Below the pieces are notes generated by a model. The model made no database searches, was not told where the DNA came from, and saw only the letters and a list, made by a program, of their open reading frames with translations. The position numbers were made by a program, and so were the translations under genes. 64,000 nt of DNA from Apibacter raozihei. GTDB lineage: Bacteria > Bacteroidota > Bacteroidia > Flavobacteriales > Weeksellaceae. Positions within the stretch are counted from its first letter, which is position 1. The number at the start of each line of letters is the position of its first letter. This document shows positions 18,606 to 28,979 of this stretch, piece by piece. The stretch covers positions 2,275,716 through 2,339,715 of the forward strand of contig NZ_CP034930.1 in NCBI RefSeq assembly GCF_004014855.1, in the 5' to 3' direction.

Positions 18606-19967
18606 TTATTTAGCTGCTGGTTCTGCTTTATCTTGTTCTGCCTTTAAAACCTTGTCAAAGTCTTCGATAGAAACTGTTTTTTCATCTTTTTTGATTTGAG
18701 AATCAAATATTTTAAATAATTCCTGTTGTATTAAATTACCTGAAGCCTGTCTTACATGCTCATCGTTTTTCATTGCATTAGCAACATATTTATTTAATTC
18801 ATCTTCAGGAATGTCAACATAACCATACATAGCAAATTGTTGTTGCATTTGAGACTTAGTAAATTCTACTAAATCCGCATATTGAATATTTACATTATGG
18901 TCAGATAAAATTTTTCCTTCAATAAGCTGATAACGCAATGCTTTTTCAGATTTTTCATATTCAGCAGCAGCTTCTTCATCATTCATAGGCTCTTTAGCGG
19001 AACTTTGAATATATTTTGTTAAAAATTGAGAAGGTAATTCAAATTTAATATTCTCGAAAAGCCATTCAACAGAATCATTCATAAATTTTGTATCAGACTC
19101 TTTTTTGTAATAATTTTCAATTTCTTCTTTAATTTTGTTTCTTAGTTCTTCTTCAGAAGAAATTTTATCTTTTCCATAAACTTTATCAAATAAATCTTGA
19201 TTTAATTCAGCTTTAGAACGGGTAGAAGTTTTTTCAATGGCTAGAGTTAGATTATCATTAAAATGATGAGCATCTTCATGAGACAGATTAAAAAAATGTT
19301 GTAATTGATGAACGTCTTTGAATAAATCCTGAGCTTTAATTTCAACGCTCTCTCCATTTTTTTTACCTAAGAAAATTTCTTTGTTCTTTAAATCGTCTAC
19401 AAGAATAGTTACTGTAGTATCTATACCACCTTCAACAAGATTTCCTTCAGTATCCTTTTGAGAAATTTTAACTGAAAAATTTCCTCCTTCTTCAATAGCA
19501 TCAGCATCAATAACTTCTCCGAACTGAGTCTGAATACGATTAACAGTATCATCTATTTCTTTATCTGTAGCCACAATCTTATAATAATCAGCCGTAGCTT
19601 TTGATAAATCTACAGTAAAATCAGGAGACAATCCAACTTCAAATTCAAAAGTCATCTCATTGGCATTTGCATCCAGTTGATTATTAGTTACAGGCAACGG
19701 TTGTCCTAAAACAGCTAATTTATTTTCTGAAATGAAGTTACTTAAAGCAGTATTTAAAACCTTATTAATTTCTTCAAATGTAACAGCTCCTTCGTACTGT
19801 TTTTTTACAATTCCCATTGGAGTTTTTCCTTTCCTGAAACCAGGCATATTTACTTTCTTTCTATAATCATTTAAGGATTTTTCAACATTAGGTTTGTAGT
19901 CTTCCGGTTTAATAGTGATACTAATGATAGTATTTAAATCATCTATTTTGTTCTGTGTAACGTTCAT
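18606..19967 (-). CDS. tig: Trigger factor
   Basis: The 453-residue ribosome-associated chaperone starts with a ribosome-binding domain carrying the signature MPGFRKGKTPMGIVKKQYEG (about residues 40-60). The middle region is where the PPIase domain sits in E. coli and is diverged here, as is typical in Bacteroidota. A long helical C-terminal chaperone domain (about 250-430) follows, and the tail is Ala/Pro/Lys-rich. It folds nascent chains at the exit tunnel. It is monocistronic, with its own terminator. Confidence 0.95.
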   Translation of the reverse strand: MNVTQNKIDDLNTIISITIKPEDYKPNVEKSLNDYRKKVNMPGFRKGKTPMGIVKKQYEGAVTFEEINKVLNTALSNFISENKLAVLGQPLPVTNNQLDANANEMTFEFEVGLSPDFTVDLSKATADYYKIVATDKEIDDTVNRIQTQFGEVIDADAIEEGGNFSVKISQKDTEGNLVEGGIDTTVTILVDDLKNKEIFLGKKNGESVEIKAQDLFKDVHQLQHFFNLSHEDAHHFNDNLTLAIEKTSTRSKAELNQDLFDKVYGKDKISSEEELRNKIKEEIENYYKKESDTKFMNDSVEWLFENIKFELPSQFLTKYIQSSAKEPMNDEEAAAEYEKSEKALRYQLIEGKILSDHNVNIQYADLVEFTKSQMQQQFAMYGYVDIPEDELNKYVANAMKNDEHVRQASGNLIQQELFKIFDSQIKKDEKTVSIEDFDKVLKAEQDKAEPAAK

Positions 19968-20235
19968 TTATTTCATGTTTATGAGCCGGCAAATTTACGA
20001 AAAGTATTTAATAAAAGGAAATTTTTAATAGGATGTTGGATACTCGCTACAAAAATGTAAAGACATTGTAAATCTGCAAAATATGAAATTTTTAATTCCG
20101 ATATTTAATCACATATTTAGTCACACTAAAAACTCATTAATAAGCTGTTGTTAATTCAAATATAAACTTTTAATTTTGTGTATCCAAGCGATTAACTATA
20201 TATTTGCTTAGTGACAAATTAAGATTACAAACACT

Positions 20236-21009
20236 TTGGGAACAAAAAAAAATATAAATATAACTCAATTTAACTCTGTTTCATTTTTGTTTGAATACAA
20301 AAAGTTTACATACATTGAGTCTTCACTTGAGCACGAAACTAACAAAAAAACTTTTCCTTCAGAAAGTATTAATTTAATAACAAATATTGAAAAAATATCG
20401 GACAAGCTGTCTGATATAAATTTTTTTCAACATAAATATAGTTTTATAGACCTGTCCATTCTCAGTGAAAAATTTACATTAATACCTTTAGAATATTTTG
20501 AGGAAAATCTGGCAGAATCTTTTTTAAATCAAACAGTTCCTTTTGCTCCTAATATGAGTTTGCGTTTCAATCTTGTTCCTCAGTATGATTTAGTATTAGT
20601 TTTCTATTATCAGGAAAAAATTGAAAATTTATTTTCTGGAATCTCAGATAAAATCAGAGTTTCACATACAGGATTTAAATTCTTATCAAAAATAAAAGAT
20701 CAAAACAGACGAAACGGATATTTTATAAATTTTTATCAGGAATATTTCGAGTTAGCTGTTGTAGAAAATAATGGACTTATATTATATAATATATATCCGT
20801 ATTCTTCAATAATAGATATAATTTATTTTTTAAAAACAGTAGCTAAAATAACTGATACAAAGTTAGCCCGATCTATTTTATATTATTACGGATCAATTTC
20901 AGAAAAACTAGGTAAGGAGACAATGTTTTCAACTTATTTCAGAGAAGTCTTACCCGGTACAGATGATAAATTTGAAAGAGAAAATTTCACTACATTAGAT
21001 ATTATATGA
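20236..21009 (+). CDS. DUF3822 family protein
   Basis: A 257-residue protein that starts at TTG (20236), since no nearby ATG exists in frame. Recognisable blocks are INITQFNSVSFLFEYKKFTYIES, KYSFIDLSILSEKFTLIPLEYF and NFYQEYFELAVVENNGLILYNIYPY. These suggest an ATPase-like (actin-like) fold family restricted to Bacteroidota, and the function is unknown. It overlaps rsmD by 4 nt (ATGA), a conserved pairing that points to co-translation. The family assignment comes from memory of this gene pair. Confidence 0.8.
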   Translation: MGTKKNINITQFNSVSFLFEYKKFTYIESSLEHETNKKTFPSESINLITNIEKISDKLSDINFFQHKYSFIDLSILSEKFTLIPLEYFEENLAESFLNQTVPFAPNMSLRFNLVPQYDLVLVFYYQEKIENLFSGISDKIRVSHTGFKFLSKIKDQNRRNGYFINFYQEYFELAVVENNGLILYNIYPYSSIIDIIYFLKTVAKITDTKLARSILYYYGSISEKLGKETMFSTYFREVLPGTDDKFERENFTTLDII

Positions 21010-21557
21010 TACGAATTATAGCAGGAAAGTTAAAAGGAAAAAGAATTTCGGCCCCTAAGCATTTTGATGTAAGACCAACTACGGATTTTGCTAAAGAAGC
21101 TCTATTTAGTATAATTAATCATCAATATCATATATCAGAAATCGCTGTACTTGATTTATTTGCAGGCATTGGTTCCATGGACTATGAATTTGTATCAAGA
21201 GGATGTAAAGATGTAACTTCAGTGGAAATTAACGGAAAGCATGTTAAATTTATTCAGGATATATTAGTACAGCTGGAAATCAAGCAGAATGTAAATGTAA
21301 TTAAACAAAATGTTTTTACTTTTGTCAGCAAACCAAGTTTTAAAAAGTATGATGTAATATTTGCAGATCCACCTTTTGAATTTGAAGATAAAGAATACAT
21401 TAAATTATTAGATTCACTGTTTTTAAATAATTTTTTATCCGAAGATGGACAAATTATAATTGAACATAATACTAGAAAAAACTTTTCAGAACATCCTAAT
21501 TTCATCGAATCAAGAAAATACGGTAATATAACATTTTCATTTTTTTCTCAAATATAG
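21006..21557 (+). CDS. rsmD: 16S rRNA (guanine(966)-N(2))-methyltransferase
   Basis: A 183-residue protein with RIIAGKLKGKRISAPK at the start, DVRPTTDFAKEALFSII, the SAM-binding loop VLDLFAGIGSMDYEFVSRGC and the catalytic DPPF motif (IFADPPFEF), all diagnostic of RsmD. The enzyme methylates G966 of 16S rRNA. It is coupled by a 4-base overlap to the DUF3822 gene. Length is normal. Confidence 0.95.
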   Translation: MIRIIAGKLKGKRISAPKHFDVRPTTDFAKEALFSIINHQYHISEIAVLDLFAGIGSMDYEFVSRGCKDVTSVEINGKHVKFIQDILVQLEIKQNVNVIKQNVFTFVSKPSFKKYDVIFADPPFEFEDKEYIKLLDSLFLNNFLSEDGQIIIEHNTRKNFSEHPNFIESRKYGNITFSFFSQI

Positions 21558-21589
21558 ACTATAAAGATTTAAGAAATATACGCTTAAAT

Positions 21590-22369
21590 TTATATCCATT
21601 TAAAAGAATCTCTGTCATCTAGGAATTTGTATTTATTCCGCCAAAGATGAATTTCTGATTTTTCGATTAATTGTTGAAATAAGAAATTATTTATTTTATT
21701 TAGTTTTAGAAGTGTCCCCGTTGGTGATACAACCGAAGAATGTCCAGAATAATTTAGGTTCATAAAATCCGTACCTATCCTGTTAACACCACATACATAA
21801 CTCATATTTTCGATAGCCCTTGCTTTAAGTAGAGTGTCCCATACGTCAATTCTATTATCTGGCCAGGAAGCTACATTAAGCAATAAATCATAGTTTTCCG
21901 TATTTCGGTTCCATATAGGAAAACGCAAATCATAACAGATGGTAGGAAATATTTTCCAACCCTTGAAATTAAAATAAATTTGTGTGGAACCTGACGAATA
22001 ATTTCTGTTTTCGCCTCCATAACTAAAAAGATGATGCTTATCATAGCAGGCACAAATTTCCCCGTTATTTACAAAAATAAACCGGTTGAAATAATTATAA
22101 TTCTCGAAAACAGCAATACTCCCGCAAATAGCTTTTGAGTTATTTAATGAAAACTCTTTCATCCAGTTTACAGTTTTGCCATTCATACATTCAGCAATTT
22201 TAGCAGAATTCATACTAAAACCAGTATTAAACATTTCAGGAAGTACGATGATGTCTGTAGGTCCGGTGCCAAGAAGAAGTCTGGATAAAAAATTTAAATT
22301 ATGATCTGCATTTTCCCATTCAGGAGCAAACTCTACTAGAGTTAAAGAAAGATTATTCTTATTAAGCAT
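21590..22369 (-). CDS. Carbon-nitrogen hydrolase, omega-amidase (Nit2/YafV) type
   Basis: The 259-residue nitrilase-fold enzyme shows the E-K-C catalytic set: Glu in VLPEMFNTGFSM, Lys in CYDKHHLFSYGGE, and Cys in TICYDLRFP. The ARAIENMSYVCGVNRIGTD block places it with omega-amidases such as YafV, which hydrolyse alpha-ketoglutaramate or alpha-ketosuccinamate. It probably cleans up metabolites formed by glutamine transaminases. It lies 29 nt downstream of the LLM oxidoreductase gene and is likely co-transcribed. Confidence 0.9.
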   Translation of the reverse strand: MLNKNNLSLTLVEFAPEWENADHNLNFLSRLLLGTGPTDIIVLPEMFNTGFSMNSAKIAECMNGKTVNWMKEFSLNNSKAICGSIAVFENYNYFNRFIFVNNGEICACYDKHHLFSYGGENRNYSSGSTQIYFNFKGWKIFPTICYDLRFPIWNRNTENYDLLLNVASWPDNRIDVWDTLLKARAIENMSYVCGVNRIGTDFMNLNYSGHSSVVSPTGTLLKLNKINNFLFQQLIEKSEIHLWRNKYKFLDDRDSFKWI

Positions 22370-22398
22370 AGCTAATTTAATTAGTTACAATTATCAGT

Positions 22399-23409
22399 TT
22401 AAAGATCAAAACATTCACTAATCAATTGATATGAAGTTAATCGATCTTCTAAGTTTTCAGTATATGTAATAAGCATTATCTCATCAACATCATAATTTTC
22501 TGCAAGCTCGGTTAATTCCGATTTAATTTGTTCCTGAGTTCCGAATACCATCCTTTTACGATTAAACTCAATGCGCAGTTTTTCATGACTATTATAATGT
22601 TCATCCTTAATATCATCATAATTTACCGGGGATAAATTTCCCTTTCTTTCCAACTCTATAAATCGGTAATCCATTAAAGCCCGGTTACGCTCAATTTTTT
22701 CAATGTCATTACTGCAAAAGGCGAAAATAGCAATATTGGCTTCAGGTTCTTTTAATTGGGCTGAGGGACGAAATTGTTTTTTATATTCTCTTACAGCATC
22801 ATATCCACCATTTCCGTTGATAAAATGAGCAAAAGAAAGTTTCATTCCAAAATGAGCTGCAAATAAGGCACTTTCTCCACTGGAGCTCAATAACCAAAGT
22901 TGGGGAATTAATTCTGTATAAGGAGTAGCTTTAATTTTTTCAAATAACGTACCCGCAATATGATCATTTCGAAAAAAAGCTTCAAGGTGATATAGTTGTT
23001 CAATAAAATCTTGTTCTTTAAATGTATTTGAAGGATTTAATAAGGATGCTGTAAGCCTATCGGTTCCGGGTGCCCGTCCAATACCCATATCAATTCTACC
23101 GGGAGCTAAGGATTCAAGTAATCTGAAATTTTCAGCCATTTTCAGTGCACTATGATTTGGAAGCATAATACCGCCGGATCCCAGCCTTATTTGTTTGGTA
23201 TGATTAGCAAGGTGTGCAATCAATATCTCAGGAGCAGAGCTGGCAAGAGATGATATATTATGATGTTCAGCAACCCAGAAGCGAGTGTAGCCAAGTTGAT
23301 CTGAAAATGACGCAAGATGAGTAGTTTCTTTCAAAGCCTCTGTAGGATTACTTCCTTTTCTGATAGGAACCTGATCCAAAATACTCAATTTTAGTTTTTT
23401 AACTTTCAT
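22399..23409 (-). CDS. LLM-class flavin-dependent oxidoreductase
   Basis: A 336-residue TIM-barrel flavoprotein of the luciferase-like superfamily. Seen: LSILDQVPIRKGSNPTEALKET, YTRFWVAEHHNISSLASSAPEILIAHLA, IRLGSGGIMLPNHSALKMAENFRLLESLAPGRIDMGIGRAPGTDRLTA. These mark the MsnO8/YhbW-type subfamily that uses FMN. Substrates in this subfamily are largely unknown. It precedes the omega-amidase gene in a probable two-gene unit. Confidence 0.9.
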   Translation of the reverse strand: MKVKKLKLSILDQVPIRKGSNPTEALKETTHLASFSDQLGYTRFWVAEHHNISSLASSAPEILIAHLANHTKQIRLGSGGIMLPNHSALKMAENFRLLESLAPGRIDMGIGRAPGTDRLTASLLNPSNTFKEQDFIEQLYHLEAFFRNDHIAGTLFEKIKATPYTELIPQLWLLSSSGESALFAAHFGMKLSFAHFINGNGGYDAVREYKKQFRPSAQLKEPEANIAIFAFCSNDIEKIERNRALMDYRFIELERKGNLSPVNYDDIKDEHYNSHEKLRIEFNRKRMVFGTQEQIKSELTELAENYDVDEIMLITYTENLEDRLTSYQLISECFDL

Positions 23410-23531
23410 ATTATAAAGTTACTATTTTAAATTAATAATTAAAAATACATTTAAGATTATAGAATTGTTAATAAATCGTATCTAAGTTTGAAAAAAAATA
23501 TTTTATTATAATTCATTTTAAATAAAATAAT

Positions 23532-23539
23532 TAAATTTG
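23532..23539 (+). promoter_or_regulatory. -7 box of the 23583 gene
   Basis: TAAATTTG fits TAnnTTTG about 44 bases before the start. The leader contains the AACACTAAAAA element seen at other starts in this window. Confidence 0.5.
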
Positions 23540-23582
23540 TGCATTAACTAATGTTACATTAACACTAAAAAAACTAAAAAAC

Positions 23583-24233
23583 ATGCAAATTAGTAAGCGA
23601 CTACTAATTGCTATGATTTGCCTTACTTCACTATCTTCACACATTTATTCGCAGATTCGTATAGGTGTAAAAGGTAATTTACAGTTTACCAACGTTACAG
23701 ATGTGCATGAATTTTCCGAAACAAGAAATTTTGCGCCTGCTTTGGGAATAATTGCACAAATACCGTTTAACGATGCAAACAACAATTTCTTCTTTCAACC
23801 GGAAATACTTTATTCATGGCAGGGAGAAAAAAATGGAGATGTTATCAACATTGAATATTTTCAGGATTATGTAAATTTACCGTTGATGTTAAAGTACTAT
23901 TTTGCTGATTTTCTATTTTCTTCGAAAAAAGTATGCAATTGTAAAGGAGCAGCTAATCATGAATTTTTCTTGGAGGCTGGACCTCAGTTAGGTTTTCTAG
24001 TCAAACAAAAAAATAAAGATTCAGATGATTTGTATTACGGTGGTGTATCAAAATTTGATTTTTCCTTTGGTTTAGGTGCAGGAATAATTTTTCGTAGAAA
24101 ACTAGAATTAAGTGCAAGGTATAATTATGGTTTAACAGATGCGTACAAAAATTATCCCCGGCAAAATTCAGTTTCAAATTTAGCTTTTTCAGTATCATAC
24201 CTATTTGGGACTAGTTCTGGAGCAATTAAATAA
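23583..24233 (+). CDS. Outer-membrane beta-barrel protein, PorT/OmpW-like
   Basis: A 216-residue protein with a signal peptide (SLSSHIYSQ cleavage region) and eight amphipathic strands, for example IRIGVKGNLQFTNVT, FFFQPEILYSWQGEK, YVNLPLMLKYYF and LELSARYNYGLTDAYKNY. The overall pattern matches the outer membrane beta-barrel family (PF13568) of Bacteroidota, whose best known member PorT belongs to the T9SS. Many paralogues occur per genome and this copy carries no PorT-specific marker I can identify. A pair of Cys residues (CNCKG, about residues 118-120) lies in a loop. Confidence 0.85.
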   Translation: MQISKRLLIAMICLTSLSSHIYSQIRIGVKGNLQFTNVTDVHEFSETRNFAPALGIIAQIPFNDANNNFFFQPEILYSWQGEKNGDVINIEYFQDYVNLPLMLKYYFADFLFSSKKVCNCKGAANHEFFLEAGPQLGFLVKQKNKDSDDLYYGGVSKFDFSFGLGAGIIFRRKLELSARYNYGLTDAYKNYPRQNSVSNLAFSVSYLFGTSSGAIK

Positions 24234-24323
24234 ACAATATTTCTATATCGGATAAAATTATCCTTACTTATTTTATCCTAAGATTATCTTTTTAAAAATT
24301 TATGATAGGTTAAAAATTACCCG

Positions 24324-24331
24324 TATATTTG
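24324..24331 (+). promoter_or_regulatory. -7 box of the pur operon
   Basis: TATATTTG matches TAnnTTTG. Transcription would start about 24338, so that the mRNA begins about 30 bases before the riboswitch. Confidence 0.55.
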
Positions 24332-24366
24332 TAGCATAAACTAAAAGTTAGTTTGTGTATTAATAT

Positions 24367-24433
24367 CATTTGTATAAGCTCATAATAAGGATGGGTGTTT
24401 CTACGACAGACCGTAAATTTGTCTCTACAAATG
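24367..24433 (+). promoter_or_regulatory. Purine riboswitch, guanine-type, in front of purL
   Basis: The element folds by eye into the three-helix purine aptamer. P1 pairs CATTTGTA (24367-24374) with TACAAATG (24426-24433). P2 pairs GCTCAT with ATGGGT around an L2 loop AATAAGG. The J2/3 joining strand reads GTTTCTAC, P3 pairs GACAGA with TTTGTC, and L3 contains CCGTAAA. The ligand-specificity base after P3 is C (24425), which selects guanine rather than adenine; the base before it is U where A is usual. The CGACAGAC of P3 can instead pair with GTCTGTTG about 40 bases downstream, a likely expression platform. It sits in the leader of purL-purC-purF, so it would limit purine synthesis when guanine is plentiful. 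Confidence 0.88.
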
Positions 24434-24500
24434 AAATGGGCCTGTTTTGTCTGTTGAATTTTGTAGTACCTGTCTTTTGTTTGAGATGTGAAAACCGAAT

Positions 24501-27500
24501 ATGAACAAAAGAATATTCATAGAAAAGAAATCTGATTTTGATTTTGAAAGTCAAAATTTGTTTCACGAATTAAAAGAAATTTATTCTATAACTTCACTAA
24601 AAGTATATCTGATTTACGATATATTTAATATTTCACAAGAAGATTTTCAAAAAGTAGTGCATACTATTTTTTCAGATAAGGTGACAGACATTTGTCACGA
24701 TCAATGTCCTGCAAAACATGTAAACTTTGCTATTGAGTATCTTCCTGGTCAATATGATCAAAGAGCCGACTCTGCACAGCAGCTGATTTCTATTCTTGCT
24801 AAGAATACTGACTGTATAGTGCGTACTGGTAAGCTATTTGATATTCAAGGGATAGAAGATTTATCTGAGATAAAAAAATATCTGATTAATGCTGTAGATA
24901 GTCGTGAAAAAGATTTATCTATACTTGAATATACAGCTTCGGATAAACCAGATGAAGTAAAAATTCATAATGGATTTACTGATAAAAATTTCTCAGAATT
25001 ACAAGAATTTTATAATTTAAATAGCTTTGCTTTCGGTCTAGATGACTTACAATTTATTCAGAACCATTTTAAGAAGTTAAAAAGAAATCCATCTGAAACT
25101 GAATTAAAAGTTTTAGACACATATTGGAGTGATCACTGTCGTCATACTACTTTTATGACGGAATTGAATCATGTAGAATTTACCGGGAAATTTAAAGATA
25201 CTCTAGAAAAGATATTTTCCCAATACCTTTCATTAAGAAAAGAATTGGGTAGAGAACATAAACCAGTATGCCTGATGGATCTCGCAACAATAGTTGCTAG
25301 ATATTTTCACAAAACTGGAAAACTGGAAGATTTGGTAGTTTCAGATGAAATAAACGCATGTACAATTGAAATACAAGTAGATGTTGACGGTAAAAAAGAA
25401 CCGTGGTATTTATTATTCAAAAATGAAACACATAACCATCCAACCGAAATAGAACCTTTTGGCGGAGCTTCTACTTGTATAGGTGGGGCTATCAGAGATC
25501 CTTTAAGTGGACGGGCATTTGTATATCAGGCTATGAGAGTAACAGGTTCTGCTAATCCATTAGAAAGTTATTCAGATACACTTGCAAATAAATTGCCTCA
25601 AAGAAAAATAACCAAAGGAGCCGCTGACGGCTATTCTTCTTATGGAAATCAAATTGGTCTGGCAACTACTCATGTCTCAGAAATTTATGACGAAGGCTAT
25701 AAGGCGAAAAGAATGGAAGTAGGGATGGTAGTAGGAGCAGTTCCTAAAGAATGGGTAAGGCGTGAAAAACCGGAACAAGGAGATAAAATAATTGTTCTCG
25801 GAGGTAAAACAGGAAGAGATGGAGTAGGAGGAGCTACCGGTTCCTCTAAAGCTCATGATGAGAAGTCCATACATACAATGAGCGCAGAGGTTCAAAAAGG
25901 TGATGCTGTTCAGGAGAGAAAAATTCAACGTTTTTTTAGAAACGAAAATGTTTGTCAACTCATAAAAAAATGTAACGATTTTGGAGCAGGCGGAGTTTCC
26001 GTTGCAATAGGTGAATTAGCCGATGGATTAAAAATAAATTTAGATGTTCTACCAGTTAAATACCAAGGTTTAAACGGTACAGAGCTTGCTATTTCTGAAT
26101 CTCAGGAAAGAATGGCTGTCGTGGTAGATGCTGAAGACGTAAATACTTTCATACAATTAGCAGAAGAAGAAAATATACTAGCAGTTGAAGTTGCAGAAGT
26201 TACTGCCGACAATACGTTGACGATGTATTGGAAAGGACAGAAAATTGTTGATTTATCTAGAGAATTTTTAGACTCCAATGGTGCTTCTAAAAAAAATGAG
26301 GCTGCCGTTAATATTGAAGAATCAGTATTTAAAAATGAACAGATTTTGTTAACAGAAGACTATATAGGGCAAAAATTGTCTTCTTTGCAACACTGTTCTC
26401 AAAAAGGGTTAGTAGAAAAATTTGATAGTACAGTAGGTAGAACAACCGTTTTGATGCCATTGGGAGGAAAAAATCAGTTAACGCCTGCTGAGGGAAGTGT
26501 ACAGACAATTCCATTGATAAAAGGAGAAACTTCAACAGTGTCTCTGGCCACTTGGGGGTATTCTCCGGAAATATCTAAAAAAAGTCCATTGCACGGAGGA
26601 GCTTATGCTGTGGTTGAATCCGTAGCAAAAATGGTTGCTTTAGGAGCAGACTACAAAAATGTACGCTTTAGTTTTCAGGAGTATTTTGAACGCTTAGGAA
26701 ACGAACCTGAAAAATGGGGGAAACCTTTGGCTGCTCTTTTAGGAACAGTACAGGCTCAATTAGCTTTCGGATGTGCCGCAATCGGAGGTAAAGATAGTAT
26801 GTCTGGTACTTACAAAGAGATAAATGTACCCCCAACCTTAATTTCATTTGCCTGTGCTGTAGGAAATAAAAATACGATAATTTCTCCTGAATTTAAAAAG
26901 TCAGGAAATTGGGTTTACATATTTGAACATAAAATACAAGATGATGAAACTCCTGATTATGAAACATTAAAGGAGTCTTACTCATGGATTCACGAGAAAA
27001 TAGTTACAAAACAGATAGTTTCTGTAAAGACAATAAAAAATGCTCATCCGTCAATTGAGCTGGCTAAAATGGCTTTCGGTAACGATTTGGGTGTCGAAGT
27101 AAGTGTTGATGATAAAATTTATCCGGTTGGTTCTTTATTAATTGAAAGTCAGGAAGAATTTAATCATTCCGGATTAATAAAAATAGGAAGAGTTATTGCA
27201 GAACCAGTATTAAGAATCAACGCTCAGGAATTTCTATTATCAAATCTTAAAAAACTATATATATCAACCTTAGAACCTGTTTTCCCTTCAATAACAGAAA
27301 ATTCAGCTGGCTTACCAAAATTCACAGAAATAACAAAAATCACTGAGTCAAAAAAAGTAGAAGATAAAATACAAAATCCAAAAGTAGTTATTCCGGTTTT
27401 TCCAGGGACTAATTGCGAGTATGAAAGTATAAAAGTATTTGAAAAAGAAGGCGCAGAGGTAACATCAGTTATAATCAACAATCTAAACTTAACTAAACTA

Positions 27501-28217
27501 AACAATTCCATTCAGCAATTTGAAAAAGAACTGGAATCTTCTCAGATTATGATGTTACCTGGCGGTTTTTCCGCAGGAGATGAACCCGACGGATCTGCTA
27601 AATTTATGGTTTCCATACTTAAAGATGAAAAAATTAAAAATGCTGTACATCGATTATTGGAAAGGGGAGGGCTCATATTAGGTATCTGTAATGGATTTCA
27701 GGCATTAGTAAAATCCGGATTACTACCTTACGGAAAAATTCAGGATTTGACAGCCGAATCACCTACTCTGACCCATAATAAAATCGGTAGACATATTTCG
27801 CAGATGGTTACGGTTAAAGTATTATCTGATACTAGTCCTTGGCTTAAGGGGATGAAAGGAGAAAAATACACTATTCCGGTTTCACATGGTGAGGGGTGTT
27901 TTTATGCGGATGAATCAAACATTCGTCAGCTTTTTGAAAATGGACAAATAGCTACACAATATATTGATTTTGAAGGTAACCCGTCATTAGATACGCCTTT
28001 CAATCCTAATGGTTCTACTTATGCTATTGAAGGAATCATAAGCCGTTGTGGGCAAATTTACGGAAGAATGGGGCATCCAGAAAGATTTACTGAGGGACTC
28101 ATGAAAAATGTTCCGGACTCTAATTATCACAATATATTTAAAAATGGAGTCAATCATTTCAGGAAACTCAGTGAAAATAATTTTAACAGCTACGAAGAAT
28201 CACTTTACCAAAAATAA
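24501..28217 (+). CDS. purL: Phosphoribosylformylglycinamidine synthase, long fused form
   Basis: This 1238-residue single-chain enzyme joins the ATP-dependent FGAM synthetase domains (an N-terminal PurS-like region; ATP/FGAR sites with [34 protein letters not shown] and [14 protein letters not shown]; and a second AIRS-like repeat) to a C-terminal glutaminase. The glutaminase shows [29 protein letters not shown], the nucleophile in [18 protein letters not shown] (Cys near residue 1062) and HPERF near the end. It converts FGAR, ATP and glutamine to FGAM. It is first in an operon with purC and purF, behind a purine riboswitch. Length fits the enterobacterial and Bacteroidota fused type. Confidence 0.97.
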   Translation: MNKRIFIEKKSDFDFESQNLFHELKEIYSITSLKVYLIYDIFNISQEDFQKVVHTIFSDKVTDICHDQCPAKHVNFAIEYLPGQYDQRADSAQQLISILAKNTDCIVRTGKLFDIQGIEDLSEIKKYLINAVDSREKDLSILEYTASDKPDEVKIHNGFTDKNFSELQEFYNLNSFAFGLDDLQFIQNHFKKLKRNPSETELKVLDTYWSDHCRHTTFMTELNHVEFTGKFKDTLEKIFSQYLSLRKELGREHKPVCLMDLATIVARYFHKTGKLEDLVVSDEINACTIEIQVDVDGKKEPWYLLFKNETHNHPTEIEPFGGASTCIGGAIRDPLSGRAFVYQAMRVTGSANPLESYSDTLANKLPQRKITKGAADGYSSYGNQIGLATTHVSEIYDEGYKAKRMEVGMVVGAVPKEWVRREKPEQGDKIIVLGGKTGRDGVGGATGSSKAHDEKSIHTMSAEVQKGDAVQERKIQRFFRNENVCQLIKKCNDFGAGGVSVAIGELADGLKINLDVLPVKYQGLNGTELAISESQERMAVVVDAEDVNTFIQLAEEENILAVEVAEVTADNTLTMYWKGQKIVDLSREFLDSNGASKKNEAAVNIEESVFKNEQILLTEDYIGQKLSSLQHCSQKGLVEKFDSTVGRTTVLMPLGGKNQLTPAEGSVQTIPLIKGETSTVSLATWGYSPEISKKSPLHGGAYAVVESVAKMVALGADYKNVRFSFQEYFERLGNEPEKWGKPLAALLGTVQAQLAFGCAAIGGKDSMSGTYKEINVPPTLISFACAVGNKNTIISPEFKKSGNWVYIFEHKIQDDETPDYETLKESYSWIHEKIVTKQIVSVKTIKNAHPSIELAKMAFGNDLGVEVSVDDKIYPVGSLLIESQEEFNHSGLIKIGRVIAEPVLRINAQEFLLSNLKKLYISTLEPVFPSITENSAGLPKFTEITKITESKKVEDKIQNPKVVIPVFPGTNCEYESIKVFEKEGAEVTSVIINNLNLTKLNNSIQQFEKELESSQIMMLPGGFSAGDEPDGSAKFMVSILKDEKIKNAVHRLLERGGLILGICNGFQALVKSGLLPYGKIQDLTAESPTLTHNKIGRHISQMVTVKVLSDTSPWLKGMKGEKYTIPVSHGEGCFYADESNIRQLFENGQIATQYIDFEGNPSLDTPFNPNGSTYAIEGIISRCGQIYGRMGHPERFTEGLMKNVPDSNYHNIFKNGVNHFRKLSENNFNSYEESLYQK

Positions 28218-28231
28218 AACCAGAAAAGACA

Positions 28232-28948
28232 ATGGAAAAAAAAGAATTTCTTTACGAAGGCAAAGCCAAACAAATTTATACAACTAACGAAATTGATAAG
28301 GTAATAGTGCATTATAAAGATGATGCAACAGCTTTCAATGCTCAGAAAAAAGGAACTATAGCAGATAAAGGGGTAATTAATAACGAAATTACAGCCTTAG
28401 TCTTTAAATATCTGGAAGAAAACGGAGTGCCTACTCATTTTATTAAAAAAATGGATGACAGGGATCAATTGGTTCAGAAAGTTTCTATTATTCCTTTAGA
28501 AGTGATTATCCGTAATTATATTGCTGGTAGTATGGCTCAGCGTTTAGGAATTGAAGAAGGGACTAAATCTCCGGTTGTAATTACTGAAATATGTTATAAA
28601 AAAGATGAATTGGGTGATCCTTTGATTAATAATGATCATGCTGTAGCATTAGGGGTTACAACTTATGATGAGTTAAACCAGATTTATAAGATTACTCATA
28701 AAATTAATGATTTGATGAAAGATTTATTCTTGAAAATGAACATCATTTTGGTTGATTTTAAAATAGAATTTGGTAAAAATTCAAAAGGAGAAATTTTACT
28801 GGCTGACGAAATTAGTCCGGATACTTGTAGACTCTGGGACAAAGATACTCTTGAAAAACTAGATAAAGACAGGTTTAGAAGAGATTTGGGTAAAGTAGAA
28901 GATGCTTATCACGAAATATTAAATCGATTAAAAGAAGTTTTATCTTAA
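28232..28948 (+). CDS. purC: SAICAR synthetase
   Basis: The 238-residue enzyme adds aspartate to CAIR using ATP. Seen: [12 protein letters not shown] at the N-terminus, [45 protein letters not shown], and [14 protein letters not shown] near residues 190-203, all family signatures. It begins 14 nt after purL and precedes purF by 31 nt, so all three are on one riboswitch-led transcript. Confidence 0.97.
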   Translation: MEKKEFLYEGKAKQIYTTNEIDKVIVHYKDDATAFNAQKKGTIADKGVINNEITALVFKYLEENGVPTHFIKKMDDRDQLVQKVSIIPLEVIIRNYIAGSMAQRLGIEEGTKSPVVITEICYKKDELGDPLINNDHAVALGVTTYDELNQIYKITHKINDLMKDLFLKMNIILVDFKIEFGKNSKGEILLADEISPDTCRLWDKDTLEKLDKDRFRRDLGKVEDAYHEILNRLKEVLS

Positions 28949-28979
28949 AAATATATTAAATCCTGATACTAAAAGCAAA

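Noticed and set aside
24250-24278. Hairpin (GGATAAAAT / ATTTTATCC) after the barrel gene as a terminator
   Set aside because: No T run follows the stem directly, so it is too weak to call.
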